DNA from: Cystobacter fuscus
GTDB lineage: Bacteria; Myxococcota; Myxococcia; Myxococcales; Myxococcaceae
Assembly: GCF_002305875.1 (NCBI RefSeq)
Contig: NZ_CP022098.1
Location: 3,782,001-3,846,000 of the forward strand
Direction: 5' to 3'
DNA length: 64,000 nucleotides
Shown here: one piece after another, positions 43,378-52,106 of the stretch
How positions within the stretch are numbered: position 1 is the first letter of the stretch
Layout of the letters: each line of letters begins with the position of its first letter
Notes under the pieces: model-generated
What the model saw: only the letters and a program-made list of their open reading frames with translations
The model's database searches: none
Told to the model about the DNA's origin: nothing
Program-made: the position numbers and the translations under genes

Positions 43378-44610
43378 TCAGGGCACGGATGTTCCAGCTC
43401 CAGCGAGCTGTCTGAAGCCGTGAACGAGCGCTTCGGCGAAGGCCGGGTGGTTGATGTGGTAGGGCAGCCGGATGAGCCGGCGATGGGAGGTCTGGTCCAC
43501 CGTGTGCTCCAGCGCGTCGAAGAGCGCGGCGTCCGCCTCGGGATCGTGGAAGGGCTGGCCCGGCGAGTCGAGCGCGGACACGCCGCCCTCGGGCAGGAAG
43601 AAGCGCACGGGACCAGGGCAGGCGTTCAGCTTGCGTCCGAGCCACTCGCCCATCTTCCGATTCTCCGCCGGCGTCGTGCGCATCAATGTGACTTGCGGGT
43701 TGTGCACGTAGAGCGTCCGGCCGCGGTATCGCTCCGGTACCGTGTCCAGCGCGCCGAAGTTCACCATGTCCAGCGCACCGCAGCTCCCGACGTAGGGAAT
43801 TCCGGCTCGCGCCACGGCGTCCAACCGCTCCTCGCCAGCGCTGAAGATTCCACCCATCAACAGGTCACAAACCTCGGTGGTCGTCACGTCGAGGATTCCG
43901 ACCAGCAGGTGCGAGGCGGCGAGCTTCTCCATCGCCCGCCCGCCCGTGCCGGTGGCATGGAAGACCAGGCAGTCGTAGTCGGCTTCGAGCGCTCGTGCGA
44001 CCTGGGTGACGCAGGGGGTCGTCACACCGAACATGGTGAGTCCCAGCGCCGGTTTGCTGTCCCCCCGTGGGAGGTCACGCCCCACCATGCCGGCGACCGC
44101 GTGGGCCGCGTTGCCGAGGACCCGGCGTGAGATTTGATTGAGGCCGGCGACGTCGGTGACCGAGTACATCATGCACATGTCCGTCTCGCCCACGTAGGGC
44201 GCCACGTTGCCGGACGCGACCGTGGACACGAGCACCTTGGGGACTCCCACCGGCAGGGCCCGCATGCCCGGCGCGATGATGGCCGTGCCACAGGAGCCGC
44301 CGAGCCCGATCATCCCCGAGATGCCGGTACGTCCCTCCACGAAGAGGCGGAACGCCTCCGCCATGCGCAATACCGCCAGGCCCCGGTCGTTGATGCCAAG
44401 CACCGCGGACGCCCCGTCTGGGTGGTGCGCCGCCACCTCCTGCGCCGGGACATCGGCGGGAATGGTGGATGGCCGTGTGCCCACGTCCACGGTGACCGTG
44501 CGCAGGCCGGCCGCCGCGACCAGCCCGCGCACGAAGCCCAGCTCGGCCCCCTTGGTGTCATGACAACCGACGATGTAGACAGTCGCGGCGCTCCCCCTCC
44601 CGTTTCTCAT
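43378..44610 (-). CDS. Tm-1-like ATP-binding (UPF0261) protein
   Basis: 410 aa. Family landmarks: [18 protein letters not shown] at the start, [48 protein letters not shown] and the C-terminal [14 protein letters not shown]. It is the bacterial counterpart of the N-terminal, nucleotide-binding half of tomato Tm-1, the half that inhibits replication of tomato mosaic virus. The natural role in bacteria is unknown; the pairing with a PEP-hydrolase-like barrel suggests catabolism of a small acid. It is the first gene of a three-gene operon with the barrel and SRPBCC proteins. Confidence 0.9.
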   Translation of the reverse strand: MRNGRGSAATVYIVGCHDTKGAELGFVRGLVAAAGLRTVTVDVGTRPSTIPADVPAQEVAAHHPDGASAVLGINDRGLAVLRMAEAFRLFVEGRTGISGMIGLGGSCGTAIIAPGMRALPVGVPKVLVSTVASGNVAPYVGETDMCMMYSVTDVAGLNQISRRVLGNAAHAVAGMVGRDLPRGDSKPALGLTMFGVTTPCVTQVARALEADYDCLVFHATGTGGRAMEKLAASHLLVGILDVTTTEVCDLLMGGIFSAGEERLDAVARAGIPYVGSCGALDMVNFGALDTVPERYRGRTLYVHNPQVTLMRTTPAENRKMGEWLGRKLNACPGPVRFFLPEGGVSALDSPGQPFHDPEADAALFDALEHTVDQTSHRRLIRLPYHINHPAFAEALVHGFRQLAGAGTSVP

Positions 44611-44745
44611 GTTCGGGTCTCCCCCTCAGCGTTTCGACGAGCCTGGCCGACTACCGTAGCCTTCATTCGTCCGGCGGTCAGGGGGAAGCAGCGCACGGAT
44701 TTGTTCTCCGGCAGGGGCTCCCAGCCCACGTCGGCGCCGTGCTCC

Positions 44746-46314
44746 TCAGGGCGTGAGGCGGCGCAGCTCCGCGCGCAATGACTCGTCAAAGCGCAGGGCC
44801 TCGGGGCAGCCCCGGGACTCGCACACGGCCAGATAGTCGTTGAAGAAGGCAAGCGGGCCGCGCGAAGAGTAGCCGCGCAGCTGCTCGGCCCCGAGCGCCT
44901 CTTCCAGGGTGCGCGCCATGTAGGCCCCCACCTGGATGAAGAGCTCGTCTCCGCGGGGCTCGTGGGCGGAGAGGATGCGCGCGCGTGCCGCGGCGGGTTC
45001 CCGGGCGATGGTGGTCCGATCCAGCAGCCGCGTCACCCGCGCGAAGGCGTCCGGGAGTTCCTCCGTCTCGGGGATCATCCCAGGTCCGTGCGCCGCCCAG
45101 TGGTGGTACGCGAGCCCATAGCCGAAGACCCGGCCCAGCCCCTCGTTCACCAGCGCGTCCACGGAGTCACGCAGGCGGGCGTTCAGCCGGTGCTCGTCCC
45201 CCTCGAGCAACCGCGCGATGAGCCCGTACGCGATGCGCTTGAGCAACGCGGCCTGTCCCTCCACGTTGCTCGTGAGCGCGAGGGCCACGTCCTCCCCGGG
45301 CAAGAGCAGCAGCAGCGTCGAGGTCTCCGGCTGTGCTCCCGAGTGGGCCACCACGTAGTGTCCCCGGAGCGGCCAGGTCGCGAAGCCCATGCCGTAGTCG
45401 GTGAGCCGCCCGTCCCGCGTGCTCATCGAGCGCTGCATCTCCCCCGTGCTCGCGCGTGACACCAGCCGGTAGTCGAGCAGCGCCTGCCCGAAGCCGAGCA
45501 GGTCCTCGATGGACGCACGGGTGCCGCCTCCCGCGAACCGGCCCGACACGTCGACCTTCTTGGAAGGCACGAGCCGCCCGTCTCGCAGTCGGTAGCCCGC
45601 CGCGTGGTGCTCGTCACGCGTGCGGCGATCATCCAGCGCCGCGTGCACCATGCCCGCGGGGCCGAAGACGTGCGCCTGGAGGTACTCGTCATAGGACTGG
45701 CCCGAGGCGGCCTCGATGGCGGCGCCCAGCAGGTTGTAGGCCCAGGTGCTGTAAAGGAAGCGGGTGCCTGGTTCGGCCTCCAGCTCATAGCCCGCCACCA
45801 GCGCCACCGCTCCGGCCGTGTCGAGCGGCCCGGTGTCCTGGCTCGGGCCGAGGCGGCCGTAGTTCGTCACCCCGCCCAGGTGCCCGAGCAGTTGCCGGGG
45901 GGTCACCGGCCAGCGCCGCTCGGGCCAGGCGGGCACCCACGTGCGGATGTCCGCATCCAGATCGAGCAGATCCCGTTCCACGAGCTGCATCACCGCCACG
46001 GCCGTGAAGGACTTGGTGAGTGACGCCATGCGCCACGTGGTCCTCGGTGTCGCCGGCAGGCCCTGGGCCAGGTTCCGCTCGCCATAGGTGCCCACCCAGC
46101 GCTGCTCACCCCGCAGCACCCCCACGGCGAGCCCCGCGTGCGGCTCCCGCTCCAGCTCCGCGCGGACGAACGCGTCGAGCGCCCTCGCCAGCTCCTCGGA
46201 GAAGGGCCTCGTGCTGGCCCAGGCCGGTACCACGGGCCGCTCGCACAGGGGCACCTGGGGGGTGGCCCCGGCAGGAAGGCCGAGTAGGAGCAACAGCAGC
46301 GGCAACGCCTTCAC
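44746..46314 (-). CDS. Exported serine hydrolase, beta-lactamase class C/DD-peptidase type
   Basis: 522 aa from the GTG at 46314, seven bases after GGAG and directly before a signal peptide (KALPLLLLLLGLPAGA). An ATG at 46377 would give a longer, polar leader. The SxxK motif is S98-L-T-K101, the tyrosine is in the FLYSTWAYN segment where YxN is usual (here YST), and HSGAQPE takes the place of the KTG/HxG box. So it belongs to the beta-lactamase/esterase/D-aminopeptidase family, acting in the periplasm. A C-terminal helical domain of about 150 residues follows and is not part of the standard fold. Substrate unknown. Confidence 0.82.
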   Translation of the reverse strand: MKALPLLLLLLGLPAGATPQVPLCERPVVPAWASTRPFSEELARALDAFVRAELEREPHAGLAVGVLRGEQRWVGTYGERNLAQGLPATPRTTWRMASLTKSFTAVAVMQLVERDLLDLDADIRTWVPAWPERRWPVTPRQLLGHLGGVTNYGRLGPSQDTGPLDTAGAVALVAGYELEAEPGTRFLYSTWAYNLLGAAIEAASGQSYDEYLQAHVFGPAGMVHAALDDRRTRDEHHAAGYRLRDGRLVPSKKVDVSGRFAGGGTRASIEDLLGFGQALLDYRLVSRASTGEMQRSMSTRDGRLTDYGMGFATWPLRGHYVVAHSGAQPETSTLLLLLPGEDVALALTSNVEGQAALLKRIAYGLIARLLEGDEHRLNARLRDSVDALVNEGLGRVFGYGLAYHHWAAHGPGMIPETEELPDAFARVTRLLDRTTIAREPAAARARILSAHEPRGDELFIQVGAYMARTLEEALGAEQLRGYSSRGPLAFFNDYLAVCESRGCPEALRFDESLRAELRRLTP

Positions 46315-46576
46315 CGGGCGACTCCACGGGGGGACCGGATTCCGAGGGGCGCGGGTACCTGGGGCGACGTTGTCCATTCCACTTGCCCGCGATGATACCC
46401 AGCCGGGAGAGCCGGACGCTACGGACGCAGGGTTACCTGGTGGGACGGAGCCGTGTCGCCCTTGAAGCTCGCTCCCAGGCGGAGCGTCCAGACGGCACTG
46501 GGCCAGCACATGAGGAGCAGAGCGACCATCCACCATCGGGGGAGGGAGTGCGCACCTGACGGAGTATATTGAGGCG

Positions 46577-47269
46577 ATGAACGGTATGGACGGAGTTCAT
46601 CGGCTGGTTGCTCGGCGTGTGGAGAAGATGCTGGATGCACTTGCCTCCCAGGTGGCTCGTGGGCGCACGGGAGAGGAGGTGCCGACCTTCCATCTCACCT
46701 TGCATCTGGCCCAGGGAATCCGCTTGTCGGGCGTGCTGCTGGACTACCTGCCACGCGAGGCAATCCTCCTGGCGAGCACGAAGGAGGGGCTGCTGTCTCG
46801 CGGCGAGTCGGTGACGTACGTGGAGTTCTCCTCCATCGTCGCGGTGTCGGTCGACTCCCCGGCGCTTCTCAATCAGGTGCCCTTCCTGGTCCGTGCCGCG
46901 CTCGGACGGGAGGATCTGCTGCGGCACTCGGAGAAGCTGTCCAGGGGCATCTCCGAGCAGTTCTGGCCCGGAGAGGTGCAGCTCGGTGGCAAGGCGCTGA
47001 GCTTCGAAGTGGACTGGGTAGAGCTGGATACGGAGCCCGGGCGGCGCGCGCTGGAGGACGCGATGAACGCGGTGGCACACGCGCTGCGCCTCATCGGACG
47101 GGAACCCAACGGAAGGGAGCACCTGCGGCGCATCGCCCGGGTGCGCTTCGCTCGCGGGCGCTCGATGGTCGCTTCCCTGGAGGGTGATACGGGTCAGGTG
47201 TCAATCGACCCGGCCGCCCCCGCGCCTCCTGTCCAGGTCATTCGCAAGGGGCTCGGCGCGAGCCTCTGA
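46577..47269 (+). CDS. Unknown soluble protein next to the T6SS locus
   Basis: 230 aa, no signal peptide or membrane helix. The middle part alternates strands (FHLTLHLAQGIRLSGVLLDYLPREAILLAS) in a way that recalls small beta-barrel folds; the end is basic. No family is recognised. It is divergent from the serine hydrolase and convergent with the T6SS-linked lipoprotein. Codon use is typical of the genome. The proximity to the T6SS genes may be accidental. Confidence 0.5.
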   Translation: MNGMDGVHRLVARRVEKMLDALASQVARGRTGEEVPTFHLTLHLAQGIRLSGVLLDYLPREAILLASTKEGLLSRGESVTYVEFSSIVAVSVDSPALLNQVPFLVRAALGREDLLRHSEKLSRGISEQFWPGEVQLGGKALSFEVDWVELDTEPGRRALEDAMNAVAHALRLIGREPNGREHLRRIARVRFARGRSMVASLEGDTGQVSIDPAAPAPPVQVIRKGLGASL

Positions 47270-47281
47270 GCTGACGGGGCG

Positions 47282-48325
47282 TCAGGGCTGGTCCTGGGCC
47301 ACCGCCGCCTTGCCGCCTTGGTGTGCCGGCGTGGCGGGCTTCTTCGCCAGGCCCGTCGCCTTGTCGTCGTGGCCCGCGGTGGGCTTGTCGGGCAGGACCT
47401 TGGCGCCAGCGACCAGCTGCTGCTCCACCATGCGCGTCCAGAGCGAGGGCGCGCTGCCCACCAGCACATTCTCCTCCACCTTCAGCTTGCGATCGTTCTG
47501 GGCTCGGCGGAAGAGCCGCTCGGGGATCGCCGGCTGCTTGGGATCCGAGTCACTCACGGTCACCTGCTCCTGGATGGAGACGGCATCTGCCCCGAAGGTG
47601 AGTGTCGACGTCAGTTCGAACCTGCGGTGCCAGCCGTTGGGCAGCTCGAGCACCTGCTCTCGGCTGAGCGGGAACCAGGCCGCGCCCAGGCAGGCCCTGT
47701 CCTCGCCGGAGACCGCCTCCGAGAAGAAGCGCCCGTTGCGCAGGGGCAGGATGCGCGCGGCTCTCCGGCACACCTGGGGCTCCTCCTGCGTGCACGTGTC
47801 TCCCTCCGCGACCAGCACGTCCGTGCCGCCCACGTGCTCCATCCGCATCCGGACGTTCTGCGTCATGCCACGCAGCGAGCCCATCGCCCGCACCACGAAG
47901 CCCTTCGGTGTCGTCTCCACCAGCGCCACGGGGCCGAGTCCTTCCCCGTTGCTGAAGCGCCGGGTGATGACCCACACCAGGCGCTGGTTGGCCCGGGTGG
48001 TCTCCAGCATCAGATCCTCCTCGGTCAACCGCTCCTTGGGGGGCAGCGGCAAGGGCTGGGGCCCCGCCTCGCGGCACTCATCGGCCGAGGGCTCCTCCCA
48101 CGCCACGGGCGCTCCCGCGCAGTCCACGGGTGGACGCGGTGCCACGCCCTTCTTCGCGTCGAAGCCGTGCAACAACAGGGTGAACCACGTATCCGGCGTG
48201 GGGAAGGAGCGCTCTCGCTGCGAGAGCTCCGCCTCGCACATCCGGGGTTTGGGAACGGTGGCGCAGCCCACCAGCGAGTACACCGCGAGGGCTGCGACCA
48301 GGATTCTGGGGTTCAATGTGTCCAC
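47282..48325 (-). CDS. Lipoprotein at the downstream end of the T6SS operon
   Basis: 347 aa beginning with GTG (MDTLNPRI). Lipobox at C21 (SLVGC). The mature part has several cysteines (including CTQEEPQVC and DRAC) and a Lys/Ala/Gly-rich tail. No family named. It lies 22 bases after tssH on the same strand, so it is probably expressed with the T6SS. It is too large and unlike the known TssJ (about 150-180 aa) to be taken as that lipoprotein, but a T6SS-related envelope role is possible. Alternatively an independent gene. Confidence 0.55.
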   Translation of the reverse strand: MDTLNPRILVAALAVYSLVGCATVPKPRMCEAELSQRERSFPTPDTWFTLLLHGFDAKKGVAPRPPVDCAGAPVAWEEPSADECREAGPQPLPLPPKERLTEEDLMLETTRANQRLVWVITRRFSNGEGLGPVALVETTPKGFVVRAMGSLRGMTQNVRMRMEHVGGTDVLVAEGDTCTQEEPQVCRRAARILPLRNGRFFSEAVSGEDRACLGAAWFPLSREQVLELPNGWHRRFELTSTLTFGADAVSIQEQVTVSDSDPKQPAIPERLFRRAQNDRKLKVEENVLVGSAPSLWTRMVEQQLVAGAKVLPDKPTAGHDDKATGLAKKPATPAHQGGKAAVAQDQP

Positions 48326-48347
48326 GTGTCTTCCTGGGGTCGAGTAC

Positions 48348-50993
48348 CTATGCCTCGGCGAAGCGAATATCCCAATGGCCTTCCGGAGCGAGCGCGATGC
48401 TCAACTGACGGGGGAGCGGGCCGCCAGCCAGGCGCTGGAGCAGCTCGCGTGAGAGGGCGGGCATCAGCGAGCCTTGCAGGATGTGCTCCGCGTTGCGTGC
48501 CCCGGTCTCCGCCTCGGTGCAGCGGCGCGCCAGCTCGTCGAGCAGCTCAGGCGCGAGCGTCGTCTCCACCCCGTGCGCCGCGCGCAGCCGCCCCACCACC
48601 TTGTCGAGCTTCATCGCGACGATCTCCCGCATGATGGAGGTGCTCACGGGGGCATAGGGCACGATGGTCATGCGCGCCAGCAGCGCCGGCTTGAAGTGCT
48701 TGCTCAGGGTGGGGCGCACCCGGGTGATCATCTCCTCGGGGGTAGGCGTCGCGCCCGACTCGTGCATCCGCATGAGGAGGTCCGAGCCCAGGTTGCTGGT
48801 GAGAATGATGATGGTGTTGCGGAAGTCGACGGCTCGGCCCTCGCTGTCGTTGAGCACGCCCTTGTCGAACACCTGGTAGAAGAGGTTCATCACCTCCAGG
48901 TCGGCTTTCTCGCACTCGTCCAGGAGCACGACCGAGTAGGGCCGCTGCCGCACGGCTTCCGTCAGGAGACCTCCCTCCCCGTACCCCACGTAGCCCGGCG
49001 GTGAGCCGATGAGGCGCGAGACGGTGTGCTTCTCCTGGAACTCGCTCATGTTGAGCGTGGTCATGAACCGCTCGCCGCCGTAGAGGCTGTCGGCCAGCGC
49101 GAGCGCCGTCTCCGTCTTGCCCACGCCACTGGGGCCCACGAAGAGCATCACCCCGATGGGGGCGTCCGGGTTGCGGATGCCCGCCTGGGAGATCTGGATG
49201 ATCTCCGCCACCTTGCGCAGGGCGGGCTCCTGCCCGCGTACGCGCTCGGTCAGCTTCGTTTCGAGCTTCAGCACCGCCGAGAGCAGATCGCTGCGCATCT
49301 TGCCCACGGGGATGCCCGTCCAGCCCGCCACGACGCGCGCCACGATGTCCGCGTCCACCTCCGCGTGCACCAGGGGCTCCTCTCCGCGCGCATGGGCCAG
49401 CGCCGCCGAGGCCTCCTCCACCCGGGCCTTGAGGGGCACCTGGTCCGCGTCGGGAGGAGCGGAGAGCAGGGCCTGGCGCGCGGCCATCAGCGTGGCGACT
49501 GCGGTCCGCTCCGTCTCCCACCGGGACTGGAGCGAGGCGCGCTGGTCGCGCACGGCGCTCAGCTTCTCCTCCAGCTTCGCCACCATTCCCGCGTCGCCCG
49601 GGTGCCCCTCGGCGAGGTCCCTGCGCCGGGCGTCGCGCTCGCGCTCCAGGGCGGAGATCTCCTGCTCGAGTGCCACCAGCTCGTCGGGCTTGGTGGACAG
49701 CTCGATCTTCACGCGCGCGGCCGCCGTGTCGAGCAGGTCCACCGCCTTGTCCGGCAGCTGGCGGCCCGAGATGTAGCGGCTGGACAGCCGCACCGCGGCG
49801 GAGACGGCCTCGTCCCGGATGGTGATGCCGTGCGCCGCCTCGTAGGTGGGCCGCAGGCCTCTCATCATCAGCTCGGCCTCCTCGATGCCCGGCTCGTCCA
49901 CCTTGACGGGCTGGAAGCGCCGCTCGAGGGCGGCGTCCTTCTCGAAGTACTTCTTGTATTCGCCCCAGGTGGTCGCGGCGATGGTGCGCAGCTCGCCCCG
50001 CGCGAGCGCGGGCTTGAGCAGGTTGGCGCCGTCGCTGCCGCCCGCTCCCGCCCCGGAGCCGATGAGTGTGTGGGCCTCGTCGATGAAGAGGATGATGGGC
50101 GTGGGGGAGGCCTTCACCTCGGAGATGACGGACTTGAGGCGGTTCTCGAACTCGCCCCTCACGCCCGCGCCCGCCTGCAACAGGCCCAGGTCGAGCCCCA
50201 GCAGCTCCACGTTCTTGAGCGCGTCGGGCACCTCGCCCTTCACGATGGCCCAGGCGAGCCCCTCCACCAGGGCCGTCTTTCCCACACCGGGCTCGCCCAC
50301 CAGGATGGGGTTGTTCTTCCGGCGCCGCGAGAGGATGTCGACCATCTGGCGGATCTCCCGATGCCGGCCGAAGATGGGATCGATCTTCCCCTCACGCACC
50401 CGGCCCGTGAAGGACGTGGCGAAGCGGCGCAGGGCCTCGCCGCCCGCCGCGCCCGGAGTGGCCGTGTCGGGTGCTCCCGCCGCGGTGGGCTCGGGCGCCG
50501 CTTCCAGCGTCTCCGGCGAGGGCTTGAGCACCACGTCCAGGGCGGCCATCAGCTCGTCGCGGGGGATGGCGTCCAGCTCCGGGAAGAGCTCGGCGGTGTA
50601 GCGGCCGTGGCGGGCCACGAACTGGGCGAAGAGCACCCCGGAGCGCAGGCGTACCGCCCCCTGCTCGACGGAGGCCATCAACCAGGCATCCTCGAACCAC
50701 TGGAAGAGGGATTCGGAGAAGACGGGCCGGCCGGCGTTGCCGGAGCGCAGGCCCTGCAGGGCCCGCTCCACGCTGGCGGCCAGACGGAGGCGGTCCACCT
50801 GGAAGTGGTGCAACAGGCGGGCGACATCCGAGTCCTCGGGCTCGAGCAGCTGCGCGAGCATGTGCTCGACCACGATTTCATAGAAGCGCCCACTGCTGGC
50901 GCGCGCGACCGCCGCCTCCAGCGTGCGGGTGGCCGTGGGCGTGAGACGGCGGACGAGGGCTTTCGGTTCGACTCGGATGGCGGCACCCTCCAA
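48348..50993 (-). CDS. tssH: T6SS disassembly ATPase TssH (ClpV)
   Basis: 881 aa. A Clp/Hsp100 AAA+ unfoldase that recycles the contracted TssB/TssC sheath in the cytoplasm. N-terminal Clp repeats (about 15-155), first ATPase with Walker A GEPGVGKTALVEGL and Walker B ILFIDEAHTLIG, a coiled-coil middle domain, and second ATPase with GPSGVGKTETALALA and VVLLDECEKA. The ClpV-type N-domain and its place inside a T6SS cluster separate it from ClpB. It starts 69 bases after the tssG stop. Start ATG is plausible, with a Val-rich alternative upstream not needed. Confidence 0.95.
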   Translation of the reverse strand: MEGAAIRVEPKALVRRLTPTATRTLEAAVARASSGRFYEIVVEHMLAQLLEPEDSDVARLLHHFQVDRLRLAASVERALQGLRSGNAGRPVFSESLFQWFEDAWLMASVEQGAVRLRSGVLFAQFVARHGRYTAELFPELDAIPRDELMAALDVVLKPSPETLEAAPEPTAAGAPDTATPGAAGGEALRRFATSFTGRVREGKIDPIFGRHREIRQMVDILSRRRKNNPILVGEPGVGKTALVEGLAWAIVKGEVPDALKNVELLGLDLGLLQAGAGVRGEFENRLKSVISEVKASPTPIILFIDEAHTLIGSGAGAGGSDGANLLKPALARGELRTIAATTWGEYKKYFEKDAALERRFQPVKVDEPGIEEAELMMRGLRPTYEAAHGITIRDEAVSAAVRLSSRYISGRQLPDKAVDLLDTAAARVKIELSTKPDELVALEQEISALERERDARRRDLAEGHPGDAGMVAKLEEKLSAVRDQRASLQSRWETERTAVATLMAARQALLSAPPDADQVPLKARVEEASAALAHARGEEPLVHAEVDADIVARVVAGWTGIPVGKMRSDLLSAVLKLETKLTERVRGQEPALRKVAEIIQISQAGIRNPDAPIGVMLFVGPSGVGKTETALALADSLYGGERFMTTLNMSEFQEKHTVSRLIGSPPGYVGYGEGGLLTEAVRQRPYSVVLLDECEKADLEVMNLFYQVFDKGVLNDSEGRAVDFRNTIIILTSNLGSDLLMRMHESGATPTPEEMITRVRPTLSKHFKPALLARMTIVPYAPVSTSIMREIVAMKLDKVVGRLRAAHGVETTLAPELLDELARRCTEAETGARNAEHILQGSLMPALSRELLQRLAGGPLPRQLSIALAPEGHWDIRFAEA

Positions 50994-51062
50994 CGGGGGA
51001 CGGCAGGAAATCTACCGGGAGCGCCAACGCCGTCGGTTGCCGGCGCCTCCGGACGTCACGCT

Positions 51063-52106
51063 TCAAGTGACGGGAATCGAGAGGCGCACCTGTCGGCCCT
51101 TGCCCAACCACGTGTCCCGCCCCAACTGCGCCGACTGCGTGCTCGAGAGCTTGAACGTCTGGGTGACGCTCTCCGTGAGCCCCAGCTCGAACTCGTACTC
51201 GAGGGGATCCATCAGGAACAGTCGCACCACTTCCCGCGCCTGGGGCAGCAGGTCCCCCCCGGGCAGCATCCGCCGGTACACGGTGGTGGGGAGCGGCTCG
51301 ATGTGGATCTTGATCTTCCCCATCCGATCATAGGCCTTGCCGCCCAGCACGGTGTTCTTCCCGAGGATGTTGTAGTTGCGGCCCAGCTGCAGCCGGGCAT
51401 CGATGTCCACCCAGCGGCCCACGAACTGCTCCACCCGTACCCGCGCGCCTGCCAGATCTTCGCCGAGCACGTCCTCCAGTGCCGCCTCCAGCTTCTCGGC
51501 GGTACGCGCGCGCGAGGCCAGCAGCGGCACGATGCGCAGCAGCCGCCGCGTGGGCAGCTTGCTCGTGCGCTCTCCCTCGTACGTGTCGAAGCCGGCGAGC
51601 GCCAGCAGCCGCCGGGACCACTGGTCGGTGTGGTCGGCGTTGGACTCGCTGCTGACGCGGTACTTGGACTCGATGCGGTAGAGCAGGGACAGCAGCCGGT
51701 GATGGAAGAGGTCCAGGAACTCCCGGCGCACGGCGTGGTCCGGATCCTCCTGGGCCACCTCCTCGGCGATGTACATCGGCAGCGGGCTCACCGAGCCCGT
51801 GAGCCCGAGGAAGCGGGTGACGACTTCGAACAGGGGACGCCGTGAGAAGGCATCCTCCGCGCGCACGGGCACCTGGCGCAGCGTCACCGCGCTGACATCC
51901 CCCGAGGAGAAGCCCAGCGAGGGATCATGCCGGAAGCGGATCATCTCCTCGTTGACCGGGCCCACGCTCCCAACGCGGGCCGTCCCAGAGGCCGTCAGGC
52001 GCTCCAGGTAGGCCACGAGCTGGAAGAAGCCCAGCTGCGGCGCCAGCTCGGCCAGCTTGCGGGCTGGCTCTACAAAAGCGTCAGGGAGCCGTTCCTCGGG
52101 AGCCAT
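51063..52106 (-). CDS. tssG: T6SS baseplate protein TssG
   Basis: 347 aa. Forms the baseplate wedge with TssE, TssF and TssK around the VgrG hub. Recognised by the N-terminal FFQLVAYLERL segment, IRFRHDPSLGFSSGDV, then PLPMYIAEEV and the late GRWVDIDARLQLGRNYNILGKNTVLG pieces typical of TssG (VasB/ImpH). Length is normal. The first 37 bases lie inside tssF, so translation is coupled. Confidence 0.93.
   Translation of the reverse strand: MAPEERLPDAFVEPARKLAELAPQLGFFQLVAYLERLTASGTARVGSVGPVNEEMIRFRHDPSLGFSSGDVSAVTLRQVPVRAEDAFSRRPLFEVVTRFLGLTGSVSPLPMYIAEEVAQEDPDHAVRREFLDLFHHRLLSLLYRIESKYRVSSESNADHTDQWSRRLLALAGFDTYEGERTSKLPTRRLLRIVPLLASRARTAEKLEAALEDVLGEDLAGARVRVEQFVGRWVDIDARLQLGRNYNILGKNTVLGGKAYDRMGKIKIHIEPLPTTVYRRMLPGGDLLPQAREVVRLFLMDPLEYEFELGLTESVTQTFKLSSTQSAQLGRDTWLGKGRQVRLSIPVT

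Noticed and set aside
47282-48325. TssJ outer-membrane lipoprotein
   Set aside because: About twice the size of TssJ, Cys-rich and without the transthyretin-like pattern.
48348-50993. General chaperone ClpB
   Set aside because: Its place in the T6SS operon and its divergent N-terminal domain favour TssH.
49026-51845. 939-residue + strand frame over tssH/tssG
   Set aside because: Antisense artefact of third-position G/C; no domains and no ribosome site.
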